Counted from the first letter of the stretch, positions 8,740 through 17,996 are shown. The stretch: 64,000 bases of DNA from CAWBVG01 sp963792175 (GCA_963792175.1 CAWBVG010000043.1:1-64000); one strand, 5' to 3'. Notes: a model not told the origin generated them from the letters alone. A program made the numbers and translations.

Positions 8740-9582
8740 CTATCGAACGGCGGAGTGCGAATGCCGTGGGGTCGAGGTATCGGGCAGGCTCTGTGAAGCC
8801 GGACGGACCGACGGCGCCGCCGGCAAGAAGACCGGCCGCTTCGAGAACACCGCCTTCAGCAGCAGCCAGCCGAGCGGAAGGATGACCAGCAGGTAGGTCA
8901 GCAGGTGACCGAACGGACTGTCGGGTCCCCACGATTCGGTTCGCTCGTGAATGATCGGGCTGAACGGCAGATAGTTCTGTTCCGCCATTTCGTGCGTCCC
9001 GCGGATCAGGAGCTGGACGACGAACACGAACAGGAAGATCGCGGTCACCTGGAAGAACAGCGCGAGGTTGATCCGGTGGCCGAAGCGCGACCACAGCCAC
9101 GCGATGCCGGCGGCGCCCGCGATGCCAGCCGTCGCACCGAGCGCGAGGTACAGCGTGCCGCGCAGCTGCATCAGCAGCAACGCGCTCTCCATCCCTTCCC
9201 GGCTCACCATCAAGACGGTGAAGAGGAAGACGCCCGTGAACGCGGCGGTCCCCGGCTTCACGCTGGACAATTGCAGGCGGCCTTCGATATCGCCCTTCAT
9301 CCGGCGTCCGGCGCGCCACATGTGGACGATCATCCAGGTCACCGAGGCGGCGGCGACGATGGCGAGCGGCCCGTCGAGCAGCTCTTGATTGGGCGCATTG
9401 AACAACGCGTAGCCGCCGAGCAGGCTGGCGCCAATCGCCGCGGCGATCCCCCAGTGGACGGCGGGGATCAGGCGGGCGCGACCCGACTTGCGCAGGTAGG
9501 CCAGGCTGATGGCGACGATGAGGAACGCTTCGAACCCTTCACGGAGGGTGATGACGAGGGCCTGAAAGAACGCCTGGACCAT
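8740..9582 (-). CDS. FTR1-family iron permease (EfeU-like)
   Basis: 280 residues with about seven membrane helices. Both REGxE iron-binding motifs are present: LREGFEAFL in helix 1 and SREGMESALLL in helix 4. This defines the FTR1/EfeU family, which imports iron (often ferric, after oxidation) across the inner membrane. No EfeO or EfeB partner is adjacent. The C-terminal tail is Ser/Pro-rich. A perfect 7-1-7 palindrome lies 24 nt before the start, suggesting Fur control together with the OsmC gene downstream. Confidence 0.88.
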   Translation of the reverse strand: MVQAFFQALVITLREGFEAFLIVAISLAYLRKSGRARLIPAVHWGIAAAIGASLLGGYALFNAPNQELLDGPLAIVAAASVTWMIVHMWRAGRRMKGDIEGRLQLSSVKPGTAAFTGVFLFTVLMVSREGMESALLLMQLRGTLYLALGATAGIAGAAGIAWLWSRFGHRINLALFFQVTAIFLFVFVVQLLIRGTHEMAEQNYLPFSPIIHERTESWGPDSPFGHLLTYLLVILPLGWLLLKAVFSKRPVFLPAAPSVRPASQSLPDTSTPRHSHSAVR

Positions 9583-9605
9583 GGAATAAGGCCGACTTCT
9601 AAAAA

Positions 9606-9622
9606 GTGAGATTCAATCTCAC
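9606..9622. promoter_or_regulatory. Fur-like operator upstream of FTR1-osmC
   Basis: TGAGATT-C-AATCTCA is a perfect 7-1-7 inverted repeat, extended by one G:C pair on each side. Fur boxes have the form TGATAAT-N-ATTATCA, and TGAGAATCATTCTCA is a common variant. Position, gene content and symmetry all agree with iron-responsive repression. Confidence 0.65.
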
Positions 9623-9657
9623 AATCCAAGACCAGTCTACTTCGCGATATCCGACCG

Positions 9658-9705
9658 GTCAAGTCGGCTATGGTAGCTGAAGCGCGCGCGAAAACTGCCC
9701 TGCTT
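9658..9705. repeat. GTCAAGTCGGCTATGG repeat, left copy
   Basis: GTCAAGTCGGCTATGGTAGC, then GCGCGCG and AAACTGCCCTG. A second, slightly shorter copy at 11338-11379 lies on the other side of the gene at 9945-11207. Apart from this and the Fur-like box, I see nothing recognisable in 9583-9944. Confidence 0.7.
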
Positions 9706-9944
9706 AGGAGGATGTGGGCGCCCGAAACCCTCGCCGAAAATCGGATGCTCACGTGCGGCCGACGGCCACGTGCATGCGCCGCAGTCCTGCAACATAGTCA
9801 CGCTGCGCACACGATTGGGTTCCGCTAAACACTGCGCGACGACACGCGACGTAACTGGTTCGCGTCAGCCGATGACTCCACCGTCAGCGTTGTGACCAGA
9901 CGGCGCGCGAGTGCGCCTCGGCCGACCAGCGTGGGCAGGGAGGA

Positions 9945-11207
9945 TTACTTCTCGCGAACGATCGTAAACGAGCCAGGTCGTGTCGCCGGCTGCACGACCC
10001 ATCCCGGGTTCAGCGTAACGGTCCAGCCCTCTCCCTGTAGGGTGGTCCCTTCGAGTGGTCCGGTAACCGGTACGGACAGTGTGGCCCCATCGGCAGCGCG
10101 CAAGACGCCGCCGCTGGCGTCAAGACGGCCCCATCGACCGGACTGCGTGAAATTGCGAAAGAACACGGTACCGGCCCCCGGAATGCCGACGCTGCCGGTG
10201 GTGTCGCTGGTCCCGCTGCCCACGGCAGGCATCGTCAGCACGGGCCCATCAACGAAGCGTCGACGCAACTCGGCGACGCGGACCTGCTGCGCCCGATCGC
10301 GCGCCTCCTCCGCCGTTCGCAGCGTTGCCGCATCGTAGCGCGCCGCTGCCACGGCAACATCCGTCGTCGGTGGCCTGTTGATTCCGGAGGCGAGCAAGTC
10401 GCCAAGGTCCGAGGTGCCACGAACCTGTCGGCGCCATCCCGGCAGGAGATCGTCCAGCAGCACACCGTAGGCGGGTCCGGACGCGGCTTCGAAATTTCCG
10501 ACGAAGGACGGCTGCGATTCGCCTCCTGCGAGTTCTGACGCTGCGGCACGGTGGGCATCCGCGGGCGAATTGGCCCAGGCCGCGATGCCGGTGTAGGAGG
10601 CAAGCCCTTCACGAATCTCTTCGCGCCGTTCGTTGTCCGCCGCGCCGGGAAACCGGCGGCGGCGTTCGCGTCTGAAGGCCAGCGCATCGGCGATCGCCTC
10701 GGCCCGATCGCTCCCGCTCGATTCGACCGCCCGGCGGAGCGCTCGCCATTCGAGCTGCATCCAGACGCGCCCTTCGAGCGTATCGAGATGCTCGTTGAAG
10801 CCGTCGTCCGTTATGAACCCCAGCTCGGGCTGAATGCGATGGAACAGCCCGTGAAGCATCACTTGCTGGCGTACATCGGCATCGTTCTCCGGGAGCATGG
10901 ACAAGGGGAAGCTGAACCACCGCAACCCGCCCCAGGAGACTGGGCCGTCCGCGAAACCCGAAAAGCGGGGTGGCGGCCCCTCCGGTTCCGGCTGGCTTGT
11001 GGCACGCGTTCCGGTCGCCTGGTCAACGATCACCATCGGACCACAGAGCGACACACCCCACAGCCGGCCCGCGTCTCGCTCGCAGAGCTTCGTGGCTTCC
11101 TCGAAATAGCGCTTGGCCAGCTCTGGTTGGACCTGTGCATCCGCGGCCGCTGCGGCGCCAAGCAGCCCGAGCAGGAACAGCATGGTGAGATGGTCCCGGA
11201 CGATCAT
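9945..11207 (-). CDS. Secreted protein of unknown function, possible peptidase relic
   Basis: 420 residues with a signal peptide (MLFLLGLLGAAAAADAQ). I do not recognise the family. HGLFHRIQPELGF around residue 125 and EREEIREGLASYTG-like text near 210 (REEIREGLASYTG) are spaced like the HExxH...E region of gluzincin peptidases. The first motif, however, is HGLFH without the catalytic Glu. The C-terminal ~120 residues are beta-rich and end in a strand-turn pattern typical of a small exported barrel or sandwich. Frame is intact, and GAGAGAGG before the ATG serves as RBS. The gene sits between two direct repeats. Confidence 0.6.
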   Translation of the reverse strand: MIVRDHLTMLFLLGLLGAAAAADAQVQPELAKRYFEEATKLCERDAGRLWGVSLCGPMVIVDQATGTRATSQPEPEGPPPRFSGFADGPVSWGGLRWFSFPLSMLPENDADVRQQVMLHGLFHRIQPELGFITDDGFNEHLDTLEGRVWMQLEWRALRRAVESSGSDRAEAIADALAFRRERRRRFPGAADNERREEIREGLASYTGIAAWANSPADAHRAAASELAGGESQPSFVGNFEAASGPAYGVLLDDLLPGWRRQVRGTSDLGDLLASGINRPPTTDVAVAAARYDAATLRTAEEARDRAQQVRVAELRRRFVDGPVLTMPAVGSGTSDTTGSVGIPGAGTVFFRNFTQSGRWGRLDASGGVLRAADGATLSVPVTGPLEGTTLQGEGWTVTLNPGWVVQPATRPGSFTIVREK

Positions 11208-11300
11208 CGGCCTCTCTCCCTCGCCCGAAGCCTACCTCAAACCATCGGCGCAAGTCTTCGGAGTCCAGCGGCCATGCCTGACCGTGTTCGATCACCCGCA

Positions 11301-11379
11301 AAGCAGGGCAGTTTTCGCGCCCACTGCCTCCTATCCCGTCAAGTCGGCTATGGTAGCTGCGCGCGAAACTGCCCTGTTT
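11301..11379. repeat. GTCAAGTCGGCTATGG repeat, right copy, within a hairpin
   Basis: The copy at 11338-11379 is preceded by AAGCAGGGCAGTTTTCGCGC (11301-11320). This is the reverse complement of the repeat's own end (GCGCGAAACTGCCCTG), so this copy can fold into a stem of about 17 bp. The left copy has no such arm. Confidence 0.65.
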
Positions 11380-11419
11380 ACGTCCGCCGTTTCAGTTGTC
11401 CACCGTGCGGAGGCCAACG

Positions 11420-11895
11420 ATGTATCGCTGCACCCTCGGCGTTGTCTTCTGTCTAGCCAGCATCACGACCGTGATCGCGCAGCAGAAACCCGATTTCTCG
11501 GGCGAGTGGAAGTTGAACCGGCAAGCCTCCACGCTGAGCCCGAACGTCGCAGCGGCCGCGCAGAGTGGTTCTCTGCGAATCGAGCACCACGAACCGAAGT
11601 TCGCGGCCCATCAGACAATCGTGCTCGACGGCAAGCCGTTCGAGTCGAAGTTCGAGCTGATGTCGGACGGACGTGAAGTTGTCACCACGGATGACCGCGG
11701 ACGCCGGACCGTGTCCACGCTGCGCTGGGACGCGGACGCGTTAGTCGTCACGTGGCGAGTCCAGGGTTCAGAAATGAGATGACCATCTCCTTTCGGTATG
11801 AACTGCAGGACGGCGGGCGCCGGCTTCGAGCGGCGGAACAGATCCGCGGTGGTGGCCGAGACCAGGAGAATGTGTGGGTATTCGAGCGGTCATGA
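11420..11895 (+). CDS. Secreted protein of unknown function, one frameshift
   Basis: MYRCTLGVVFCLASITTVIA is a signal peptide. The mature part reads KPDFSGEWKLNRQASTLSP, then VLDGKPFESKFELMSDGREV and LRWDADALVVTW. A break near 11770 then moves to MTISFRYELQDGGRRLRAAE...GGGRDQENVWVFERS. The pattern (FSGxWxLN ... DGR ... L.W..DALVV ... YELxDGGRRLRAxExxRG) is common in Acidobacteria secreted proteins of unknown role, probably a small lipocalin-like beta barrel. Its stop TGA overlaps the next ATG (ATGA), pointing to translational coupling with the SGNH hydrolase. Confidence 0.65.
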
Positions 11896-12514
11896 GCGGA
11901 ATCACCATCGTCGCCCTCGGCGATTCGACGACGGCGGGCACGCCGGGATTCAAGTCGCCGCTCGAAGTCGCCGCCGAACGGCGCCGGGAACATCGAGAGT
12001 CAGTACGCCTACTGGCTGACGCAGACGCACGCGGACTGGCAGGTCCTCAACCGCGGCGTCAACGGCGAGCGCAGCGATCAGATTCGCGCGCGGTTCGATC
12101 GCGACGTCCTCGGCGCGGAGCCGGCAGTCGTCGTGATCATCGCCGGCGTCAACGACATCTACCAGGGACGCGCGCCGGACGCGGTCGAGCGCGAGCTCGA
12201 AGCGATGTACGTGGCGGCGCGCGCCGCGCGCATCCAGGTCGTCGCCGGCACGCATCATCCCGTACAACACCGCGACGCCGGACCAGAACGCCCGGATGCA
12301 CGCGGTCAACGCCTGGATCCGCGAGTACGCGGCGCGCCACGACGGCGTGACCTTCTGCGATACGCGCGCGGCGGTCGGCGCGCCGGGGCAGCCGGACCGC
12401 CTCGTGTCCTCCCCAGATGGCCTCCACCCGTCTCCTGAGGGCTACAGGCGGATGGCGGCGGCGCTCGAACCGGCGATAAGGGCCGCGCTCGCGAAGGCAC
12501 GGTCGTTGCGGTAA
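11892..12514 (+). CDS. SGNH/GDSL hydrolase, frameshifted
   Basis: The blocks of the SGNH family are all present but spread over frames. They are VALGDSTTAGTPGF (block I, nucleophile Ser), NRGVNGERSDQIRARF (block II, Gly), VVIIAGVNDIYQG (block III, Asn) and VSSPDGLHPSPEGYRRMA (block V, Asp and His). Breaks near 11975 and 12245 each look like one added base (ACG-C-ATC at the second). SGNH enzymes are Ser esterases or lipases acting on acyl groups. No signal peptide is visible, so it is probably cytoplasmic. Start by ATGA overlap with the gene before. Confidence 0.8.
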
Positions 12515-12517
12515 GCT
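12512..12517 (+). promoter_or_regulatory. -10 box TAAGCT before the VWFA gene
   Basis: TAAGCT ends 7 nt before the ATG at 12525 and overlaps the preceding stop codon region. It fits the leaderless pattern, and the match to consensus is moderate. Confidence 0.35.
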
Positions 12518-12524
12518 CATTGTC

Positions 12525-13451
12525 ATGGGTTGTTGGACACGGGTGGCGACGGCGAGCGCGTTCGCGGCGGTGTCGTCGGCGGCGGCGCTGGCCGCCCAGC
12601 AGCCGCAGGGACCGACCTTCAAGGCCGGCACGCAGGTGGTGTCGCTGTTCGTCACGGTGGCCGACGCGCAGAAGCGCCTCGTGCCGGACCTGACGAAGGA
12701 AGACTTCGAGGTCTTCGACAACGAGAAGCCGCAGCCGATCATCTACTTCGACAACAGCATCCACCCGATCACCGTCGTCGTCATGCTCGACACCAGCGGC
12801 AGCATGACGCTGACGCATCGATCTGCTGAAGCAGGCCGCGGAGCAGTTCCTGATCCGGCTGCTGCCGGACGACAAGGCGCAAGGTCGGCGCGTTCAACGA
12901 CAAGATCGCAGATCAGCGCGCGCTTCACGCAACAACCGCGATCAGCTGATCAGCGACGTGAAGGATCTCGACTACGGCAACGGCACGCGGCTCTGGGACG
13001 CGGTGGCGATGAGCCTCGACGAGCTGAAGGGCATCGACGGGCGCAAGCGTGATTCTGGTCTTCACCGACGGCGACGACACGGCGAGCAAAGTCGGGCTGG
13101 GCACGCGTGATCGATCGCGCGCGCGCGGAAGAAGTGATGGTCTACGCGATCGGCCTCGAGAGCCAGTTACTTCAACGGCCAGCGCAGGTGCGGACAAGCC
13201 GGACGGCGGGCTGCGCAAGATCGCCGACGAAACCGGCGGCGGCTACTTCGAGCTGAAGAAGACCGCCGACCTCGCGCCGACGTTCACGCAAAGTGGCGCA
13301 GGAGCTGCACAGCCAGTACGTGATCGGCTTCACGCCGACGCAGCTCGATAACCGCGTGCACAAGCTGGCGGTGAAGATGAAGCAGCCGGGAATGACGGCG
13401 CGCGCGCGCCGGAGCTACGTGGCCAGCGCCGACAAGATCACCGGAGTCAGT
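12525..13451 (+). CDS. VWFA-related secreted protein (acidobacterial type), many frameshifts
   Basis: Signal peptide, then FKAGTQVVSLFVTVADAQKRLVPDLTKEDFEVFDNEKPQPI, the opening of the acidobacterial VWFA-related family. VVMLDTSGSMTL is the MIDAS DxSxS motif. Further pieces in order are IDLLKQAAEQFLIRLLPDD, QLISDVKDLDYGNGTRLWDAV, VILVFTDGDDTASK (second Asp cluster), RKIADETGGGYFELKK and ELHSQYVIGFTPTQLDNRVHKL. At least seven single-base breaks lie between 12810 and 13290; those I could reconstruct are one extra base, mostly C after G. The end is uncertain: family ends lie just after YVASADKI, and a stop in one frame falls at 13451. Probably binds a protein partner in the periplasm. Confidence 0.8.
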
Positions 13452-13466
13452 AGGAAGAGGCGGGGT

Positions 13467-13490
13467 GCGGGCCCGTCGTTCCGAGCCCGC
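13467..13490. terminator. GCGGGC hairpin between convergent genes
   Basis: GCGGGC and GCCCGC arms around a 12-nt loop, with no T-run. It lies just after the likely end of the VWFA gene and next to the stop of a possible small ORF on the other strand. Confidence 0.35.
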
Positions 13491-13601
13491 TTAGACGAAG
13501 AGCGCCGCGACGATCACGACCACCAGCAACGCACCCACGACCCACTCCGCCGACGCCGAAAAGCTCGCATTCCCGCATGTTCGTTCCACCTGTCCCTTCA
13601 C
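13491..13601 (-). CDS. Possible 36-residue single-helix membrane protein
   Basis: GTG start, with a charged N-terminus (KGQVERTCGNASFSASAEW) and one clean helix (VVGALLVVVIVAALFV) right at the C-terminus. The hydrophobic helix with its Trp boundary looks selected, whereas the opposite-strand reading here is an arginine-rich non-protein-like string. No Shine-Dalgarno is evident. Confidence 0.35.
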   Translation of the reverse strand: MKGQVERTCGNASFSASAEWVVGALLVVVIVAALFV

Positions 13602-13633
13602 ATCAGAGTTAGACGGCTGGACCCCGGCAAAGG

Positions 13634-13639
13634 TTTAAT
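13634..13639 (+). promoter_or_regulatory. -10-like TTTAAT before cyaY
   Basis: TTTAAT ends 6 nt before the ATG at 13646, another candidate leaderless start. Confidence 0.35.
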
Positions 13640-13645
13640 AGGGCC

Positions 13646-13972
13646 ATGACCGCGCTATCTGAGCAGGAATTCCGCGTAAAAAGCGACGAAGCGCTCGAAT
13701 CCGCACGCCGTGCGCTGTTGCCGCTGGCGGACAGCGACGGCTTCGAAGTGGAGCTGCAGAACGGCGTGCTGAACCTCGTGTTCGAGGAGCCGGCGGACAC
13801 GAAGTTCGTCGTGTCTCCAAACGCGCCCGTGCGGCAGATCTGGGTGTCGGCGATGGCAAGAAGCTATAAACTCTCGTGGGCGTCGGACGCCGGTGCCTTC
13901 GCGCTCGACGGCGAAACGCTGCCGCAGCTGCTCGAACGCCTGGCGCGCACGTTTCTCGCCGGGTCCGGCTAA
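13646..13972 (+). CDS. cyaY: Frataxin-like iron donor protein CyaY
   Basis: 108 residues, the usual length. The frataxin fold is recognisable from EFRVKSDEALESARRALLPL (acidic helix 1), FEVELQNGVLNLVFEE (strands) and the family core FVVSPNAPVRQIWVSAMARSYKLSW, then the C-terminal helix TLPQLLERLARTFL. CyaY binds Fe2+ and modulates IscS in Fe-S cluster assembly in the cytoplasm. Frame intact. No isc genes are adjacent; gamma-glutamyltransferase follows 15 nt later. Confidence 0.85.
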   Translation: MTALSEQEFRVKSDEALESARRALLPLADSDGFEVELQNGVLNLVFEEPADTKFVVSPNAPVRQIWVSAMARSYKLSWASDAGAFALDGETLPQLLERLARTFLAGSG

Positions 13973-13987
13973 CGTCTCGGAGGGTGT

Positions 13988-15815
13988 ATGAAACGTGCTG
14001 CCGCCGTCATCTCCGCCGTGGTGCTGGTCGCCATCGCGACGCTCGCGCCATCGGCCGCTCAGTCCCCGAATGCGTTCGGCGTGCCGTCTGCCGAGCAGCC
14101 GCAGCCCGGCGCCGCGATCAAGGCGGTGCCGGGTTCGCGCGCGCAAGGCTGGCTGGCGCAGGGACGGTCCGAGGTCCTCGCCCGCCACGGCATGGTCGCC
14201 ACCAGCGATCCGCTCGCCGCCGAGGCGGGGCTCGAGATCCTGCGGCGGGGCGGCAACGCCATCGACGCCGCGGTCGCGACCGGCGCGGTGCTGGACGTCA
14301 CGTCGCAGAACGACACCGGCATCGGCGGCGATCTGTTCGCGCTGGTCTACATCGCGAAGGACAAGAAGCTCTACGCGCTGAATTCCGGCGGCTGGGCGCC
14401 CGCCGGCTGGACGCCGGATTTCTTCACGACCAAGCTTGGCGTCAAGACCGTGCCGAACAACGGCGTGAACTCGGCGACGGTGCCGGGCGCGATCTCCGGG
14501 CTACGACGCGCTGCTGAAACGGTTCGGCACGCTCGGCTTCAAGGAAACGTTCGAGCGCGCGGCGCGGCTCGCCGACGAGGGCTGGGGCCTCGCCGAGCGG
14601 CGCCATTCGGATCTGAAGAACGCGACCAACGGCCTCCGCAACGATCCCGATTCGAAGGAGACGTTCCTCGTCAACGGGGAGACGCCGGCGCTCTACAGCA
14701 TCATCCGCAATCCGGCCTCGCGAAGGCGCTGCGGCTGATCCAGACGCAGGGCCGCGACGCGTTCTACCGCGGCGCGATTGCCGACGCGATCGTCGCGAAG
14801 GTGCACGGCCAACGGCGGCGTGATGACGAAGGCCGACCTCGGCGGAATTCCAGTCCGAGTGGACCGAGCCGATCTCGACCAACTACCACGGCTACGACGT
14901 CTTCGAACTGCCGCCGCCCGGCCAGGGCTTCGCGGCGCTCGAAATGCTGAACATCCTCGAAGTGTGCGTGCCGAAGTTCGGCACCAGCCTCGCCGCGCTC
15001 GGCCCGGCCGATCCGCAGTACTGGCACTACATGGTCGAGGCGAAGAAGCTGGCCTACTCGGATCTGCAGGCGAAGAACGCCGACCCGAAGTTCGCCAACG
15101 TGCCGGTCAAGGAGCTGCTCTCGAAGGAGCACGCCGCATCGCTGTGCGGCCGCATCGATCCGAACGTCGCGTCGAAGCCGGCGGTCAAGGGCGGCACCGA
15201 AGGCGGCACGATCTATCTGACGACGGCCGATCGCTGGGGCAACATGGTGTCGCTCATTCACAGCGTGTTCAGCGTCTACGGCAGCCGGGCGACCGTCGCG
15301 CCGTACGGCTTCGTGCTGCACAACCGCGGCGGCGGCGTTCTCGCTCGACCCGGCGAGCCCCAACATCGTCGCGCCGCACAAGCGTCCGTTCCACACGATC
15401 ATCGCCGGCTTCGTCATGAAGGACGGCGCGCCGCTGATGACGTTCGGCAACATGGGCGGCAGCGTCCAGCCCGAGACGCACGCGCAGCACATGGTCAACC
15501 TGATCGACCTCGGGATGAACGTGCAGATGACGACCGACGCCGCGCGCTTCACGCACAATCAGAACTCGAACGTGCTGTCGCTCGAGGCCAACCTGTTCAA
15601 CCTGGTCGGCGCGCGCGCTCAAGGCGAAGGGACACGAGGTGCGATCGGTGACCGGCGGATCGGTCGGCGGCTATCAGGGCATCCTGTTCACGCGCGATCC
15701 GCGGATGCCGGAGCCGATCTTCGATCAGCGCGCCGCAACGGAGGATCTGCCGGTCAACGGCGTGTATCGCGGCGGATCGGATCACCGCAAGGACGGGCAG
15801 GCGGTCGGCTGGTGA
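13988..15815 (+). CDS. ggt: Gamma-glutamyltransferase, secreted, frameshifted
   Basis: The signal peptide (MKRAAAVISAVVLVAIATLAPSAAQ) precedes RHGMVATSDPLAAEAGLEILRRGGNAIDAAVATG and the DTGIGGDLFALVY motif, both hallmarks of the family. The autocleavage/nucleophile region is EGGTIYLTTADRWGNMVSLIHS. Here the usual nucleophile is the Thr after HT; EGGT-IYLT fits a diverged version. Later blocks are PNIVAPHKRPFHTI, FGNMGGSVQPETHAQ and GSVGGYQGILF. About seven one-base breaks lie between 14500 and 15630, several an extra C after G. It should hydrolyse or transfer gamma-glutamyl groups of glutathione in the periplasm. RBS GGAGG 5-6 nt upstream. Confidence 0.85.
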
Positions 15816-15831
15816 GATACGGGCTGCCGTA

Positions 15832-16915
15832 TCAGATCCGAAATCCGTTCTTCAGCGGATCGTCGTCGTCCACGAGAAACGTGTGCTCGCCGGTAATCCA
15901 CGCCGACCCCTCGATCTCCGGCACGATCGCTTCCAGCTCGCCGACGACGGTCCGCGCCGACACGCGGCCGGTGAATCGCGTGCCGATCAGGCTTTCGTGC
16001 ACGAACGGCTTCGTGTCCGAGAGCAAGCCCATCGCGTCGACCACCGCCATCACCGCTGCGGTGCCGGTGCCGCACGGCGAGCGATCCACTTCGGCATCGG
16101 CGAACACCGTGACGTTCCGCAGATCCGCACCCTCGTCGCTCGGCGGACCGGTGAAGATCGTGCCGTAGATGCCGTGCAAGCCGCGCTCGAGCGGGTGCGC
16201 GATGTCGTGGACCGACTCGATCGCGTCCTTGATCTCCATGCCGACCCGGCGCAGTTCCGGCAGATGCGCCGCATCGATCGGCAGGCCCACCGCCTCGCTG
16301 TCGACGATGGCGTAGAACGCGCCGCCGAACGCGACGTCGGCGCGAATCTGTCGCGACGCCAGCTTCACGCTCAGCCCGCCGTGCAGCACGAACGACGGCA
16401 CGTTGACGAACGACACGCTCTCGACGCGAGCGGCCGCAGCCCCTGCCCCTGCCACCTTCGCGCTCGCGCTTCCACTTCGCGCCCGGCGCACGGCGGACAA
16501 GTCGGTGGGCAAGCCTGCCTCTCCCGCCACCGCGCCCGCGCGCGAATCGTCCCGGCCGGCGAGTCGTAGACCACCGCGTCACCGTCCTGTCCGGGCATGA
16601 TCAGGCCGCGCTCCAGCGCAATCGTCGTCACCGCAATGACGCCGTGCCCGCACATCGTGCTGTAGCCCTCGTTGTGCATGAACAGCACGCCGGCGTGCGA
16701 GCCCGGCGTCACCGGCTCGGTGAGGATCGCGCCGTACATGTCGGCATGACCGCGCGGCTCCAGCATCAGCGCCCGCCGCAGATGGTCCGCGTGCGCGGCT
16801 CACCCACTGCGCGCTTCTCGAGCATCGTCTTGCCGCGCGGCGAGGGAAAGCCGTCGACGATCAGCCGCAGCGGCTCGCCGGCCGCGTGCGCGTCGATTGT
16901 CTTGAGCGTCAGCAT
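15832..16915 (-). CDS. Proline racemase family enzyme (4-hydroxyproline epimerase-like), frameshifted
   Basis: TIDAHAAGEPLRLIVDGFP is the family start. Catalytic cysteine 1 is in GYSTMCGHGVIAVTT and cysteine 2 in VDRSPCGTGTAAVMA. Having both favours a racemase or epimerase over trans-3-hydroxyproline dehydratase, where one Cys is replaced. Breaks occur near 16800 and 16530. Between GTIRARARWR and RVESVSFVNVPSFVLHGG lies an insert of ~30 residues (LPTDLSAVRRARSGSASAK...), encoded by a repeat at 16451-16519. Next to it on the other strand are a deacetylase and an ornithine cyclodeaminase-like gene. Such a pair can degrade hydroxyproline (the OCD-like partner acting as pyrroline-2-carboxylate reductase). 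Confidence 0.82.
16451..16519. repeat. REP element (GTCCGCCGT-type) inside the proline racemase gene
   Basis: On the minus strand it reads AGGCTTGCCCACCGACTTGT, CCGCCGTGCGCC, then GCGAAGTGGAAGCGCGAGCG and AAGGTGGC. It shares GTCCGCC and GCG-AAG-rich palindromic words with elements at 17314, 43982 and 60224. It falls exactly where the protein has extra residues compared with the family. Confidence 0.6.
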
Positions 16916-16968
16916 TGCGATAAAACTGTAGCACTCTGGCACCGACCGGTGCACCGCACCTGGCACTC

Positions 16969-17996
16969 ATGAAGGCGTTCTACTCCGACACCTTCGTGCT
17001 GCCGTTGCCCGACCACCATCGATTTCCGATGGCGAAGTACCGCCTGCTGCGCGAACGGCTCGTCGCCGAGGGAATTCTGACCGCCGCCGATCTCGAGATT
17101 CCCGAATCGATCTCATGGGACGACCTGCGGCTGGTCCACGACGCCGGCTACGTCGACGCGGTCGGCGCCGGCACCTTGTCCGCCGAGGCGCAGCGCCGCA
17201 TCGGCTTTCCCTGGTCGCCGATGATGGTCGAACGGTCGCGACGATCGGTTGGCGCGACGCTGGCGGCGGCGCGGGATCGATCGGACGTAGAGCGGCCTTT
17301 CGGCGCCACGGTCGCGGGCCTGCCGCCTTCGCGGCTTCACCGCTCGGCGAGCTCGCCGAGCTCGCGGAACTCTGGCGAGCGGAGGCGGGAAAGGCCCGCG
17401 CTACACGCCAGTTGCAATCTCGCCGGCGGCACGCACCACGCCTTCCGCGATCGCGGCGAGGGCTACTGCGTCTTCAACGACGTCGCGGTCGCCGCCGCCG
17501 TGCTGCTGCGCGACGGCGCCATCGCACGCGCCGCGGTCGTCGACTGCGATGTCCATCAGGGCAACGGCACCGCGGCGATCTTCCGCGACGAGCCGTCGGT
17601 GTTCACGTTCTCGATGCACGGCGCGAACAACTTCCCGTTCCGGAAGGAAACCAGCGATCTCGACGTCACGTTCGACGACGGCGCCGGCGACGACGAGTAT
17701 CTGGCGGCGCTGGCACGGCATCTGCCCGGCGTGCTCGACGGTCATCGGCCGGACATCGTGTTTTACCTGGCGGGCGCCGATCCGTACGAAGGCGATCGGC
17801 TCGGCCGCCTCAAGCTGACCATCGACGGCCTGCGGGCGCGCGATCGCCTGGTCTTCGACGCGTGCCGCGAGCGCGGTCTGCCGGTTGCCATCACGATGAG
17901 CGGCGGCTATGCCCCGACGTCGACGCCATCGTCACCATCCACACCAACACGATCCGGGAAGCGGTCCATTCATGTCGATCCGTTTTCGCCTGCTGA
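16969..17996 (+). CDS. Histone deacetylase family protein, frameshifted
   Basis: The arginase/deacetylase-fold motifs appear in order. They are FPMAKYRLLRERL near the N-terminus, LRLVHDAGYVDAV, NLAGGTHHAFRDRGEGYCVFND (catalytic His pair), VVDCDVHQGNGTAAIF (Asp/His zinc ligands), SMHGANNFPF and YLAGADPYEGDRLG (Asp ligand). Family members remove acetyl groups from acetyl-polyamines or protein lysines. Between AAARDR and ASCNLAGG there are ~45 residues not expected in the family; 17314-17400 there is a repeat element. A break near 17915 moves the end to PDVDAIVTIHTNTIREAV, stop at 17996, overlapping the next gene's start. Confidence 0.82.
17314..17400. repeat. REP-like element inside the deacetylase gene
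   Basis: GCGGGCCTGCCGCCTTCGCG, then GAGCTCGCCGAGCTCGCGG and GCGGGAAAGGCCCGCG. It has nested inverted repeats and CCGCCTTCGC wording like the other GTCCGCC..TTCG elements. It coincides with the extra residues of the protein. Confidence 0.5.

Noticed and set aside
9658..11379. Complete insertion sequence with transposase
   Set aside because: The enclosed gene has a signal peptide and no DDE, HUH or recombinase motif.
12525..13451. Programmed ribosomal frameshifting in the VWFA gene
   Set aside because: At least seven breaks in one gene, without slippery heptamers; consensus errors explain it better.
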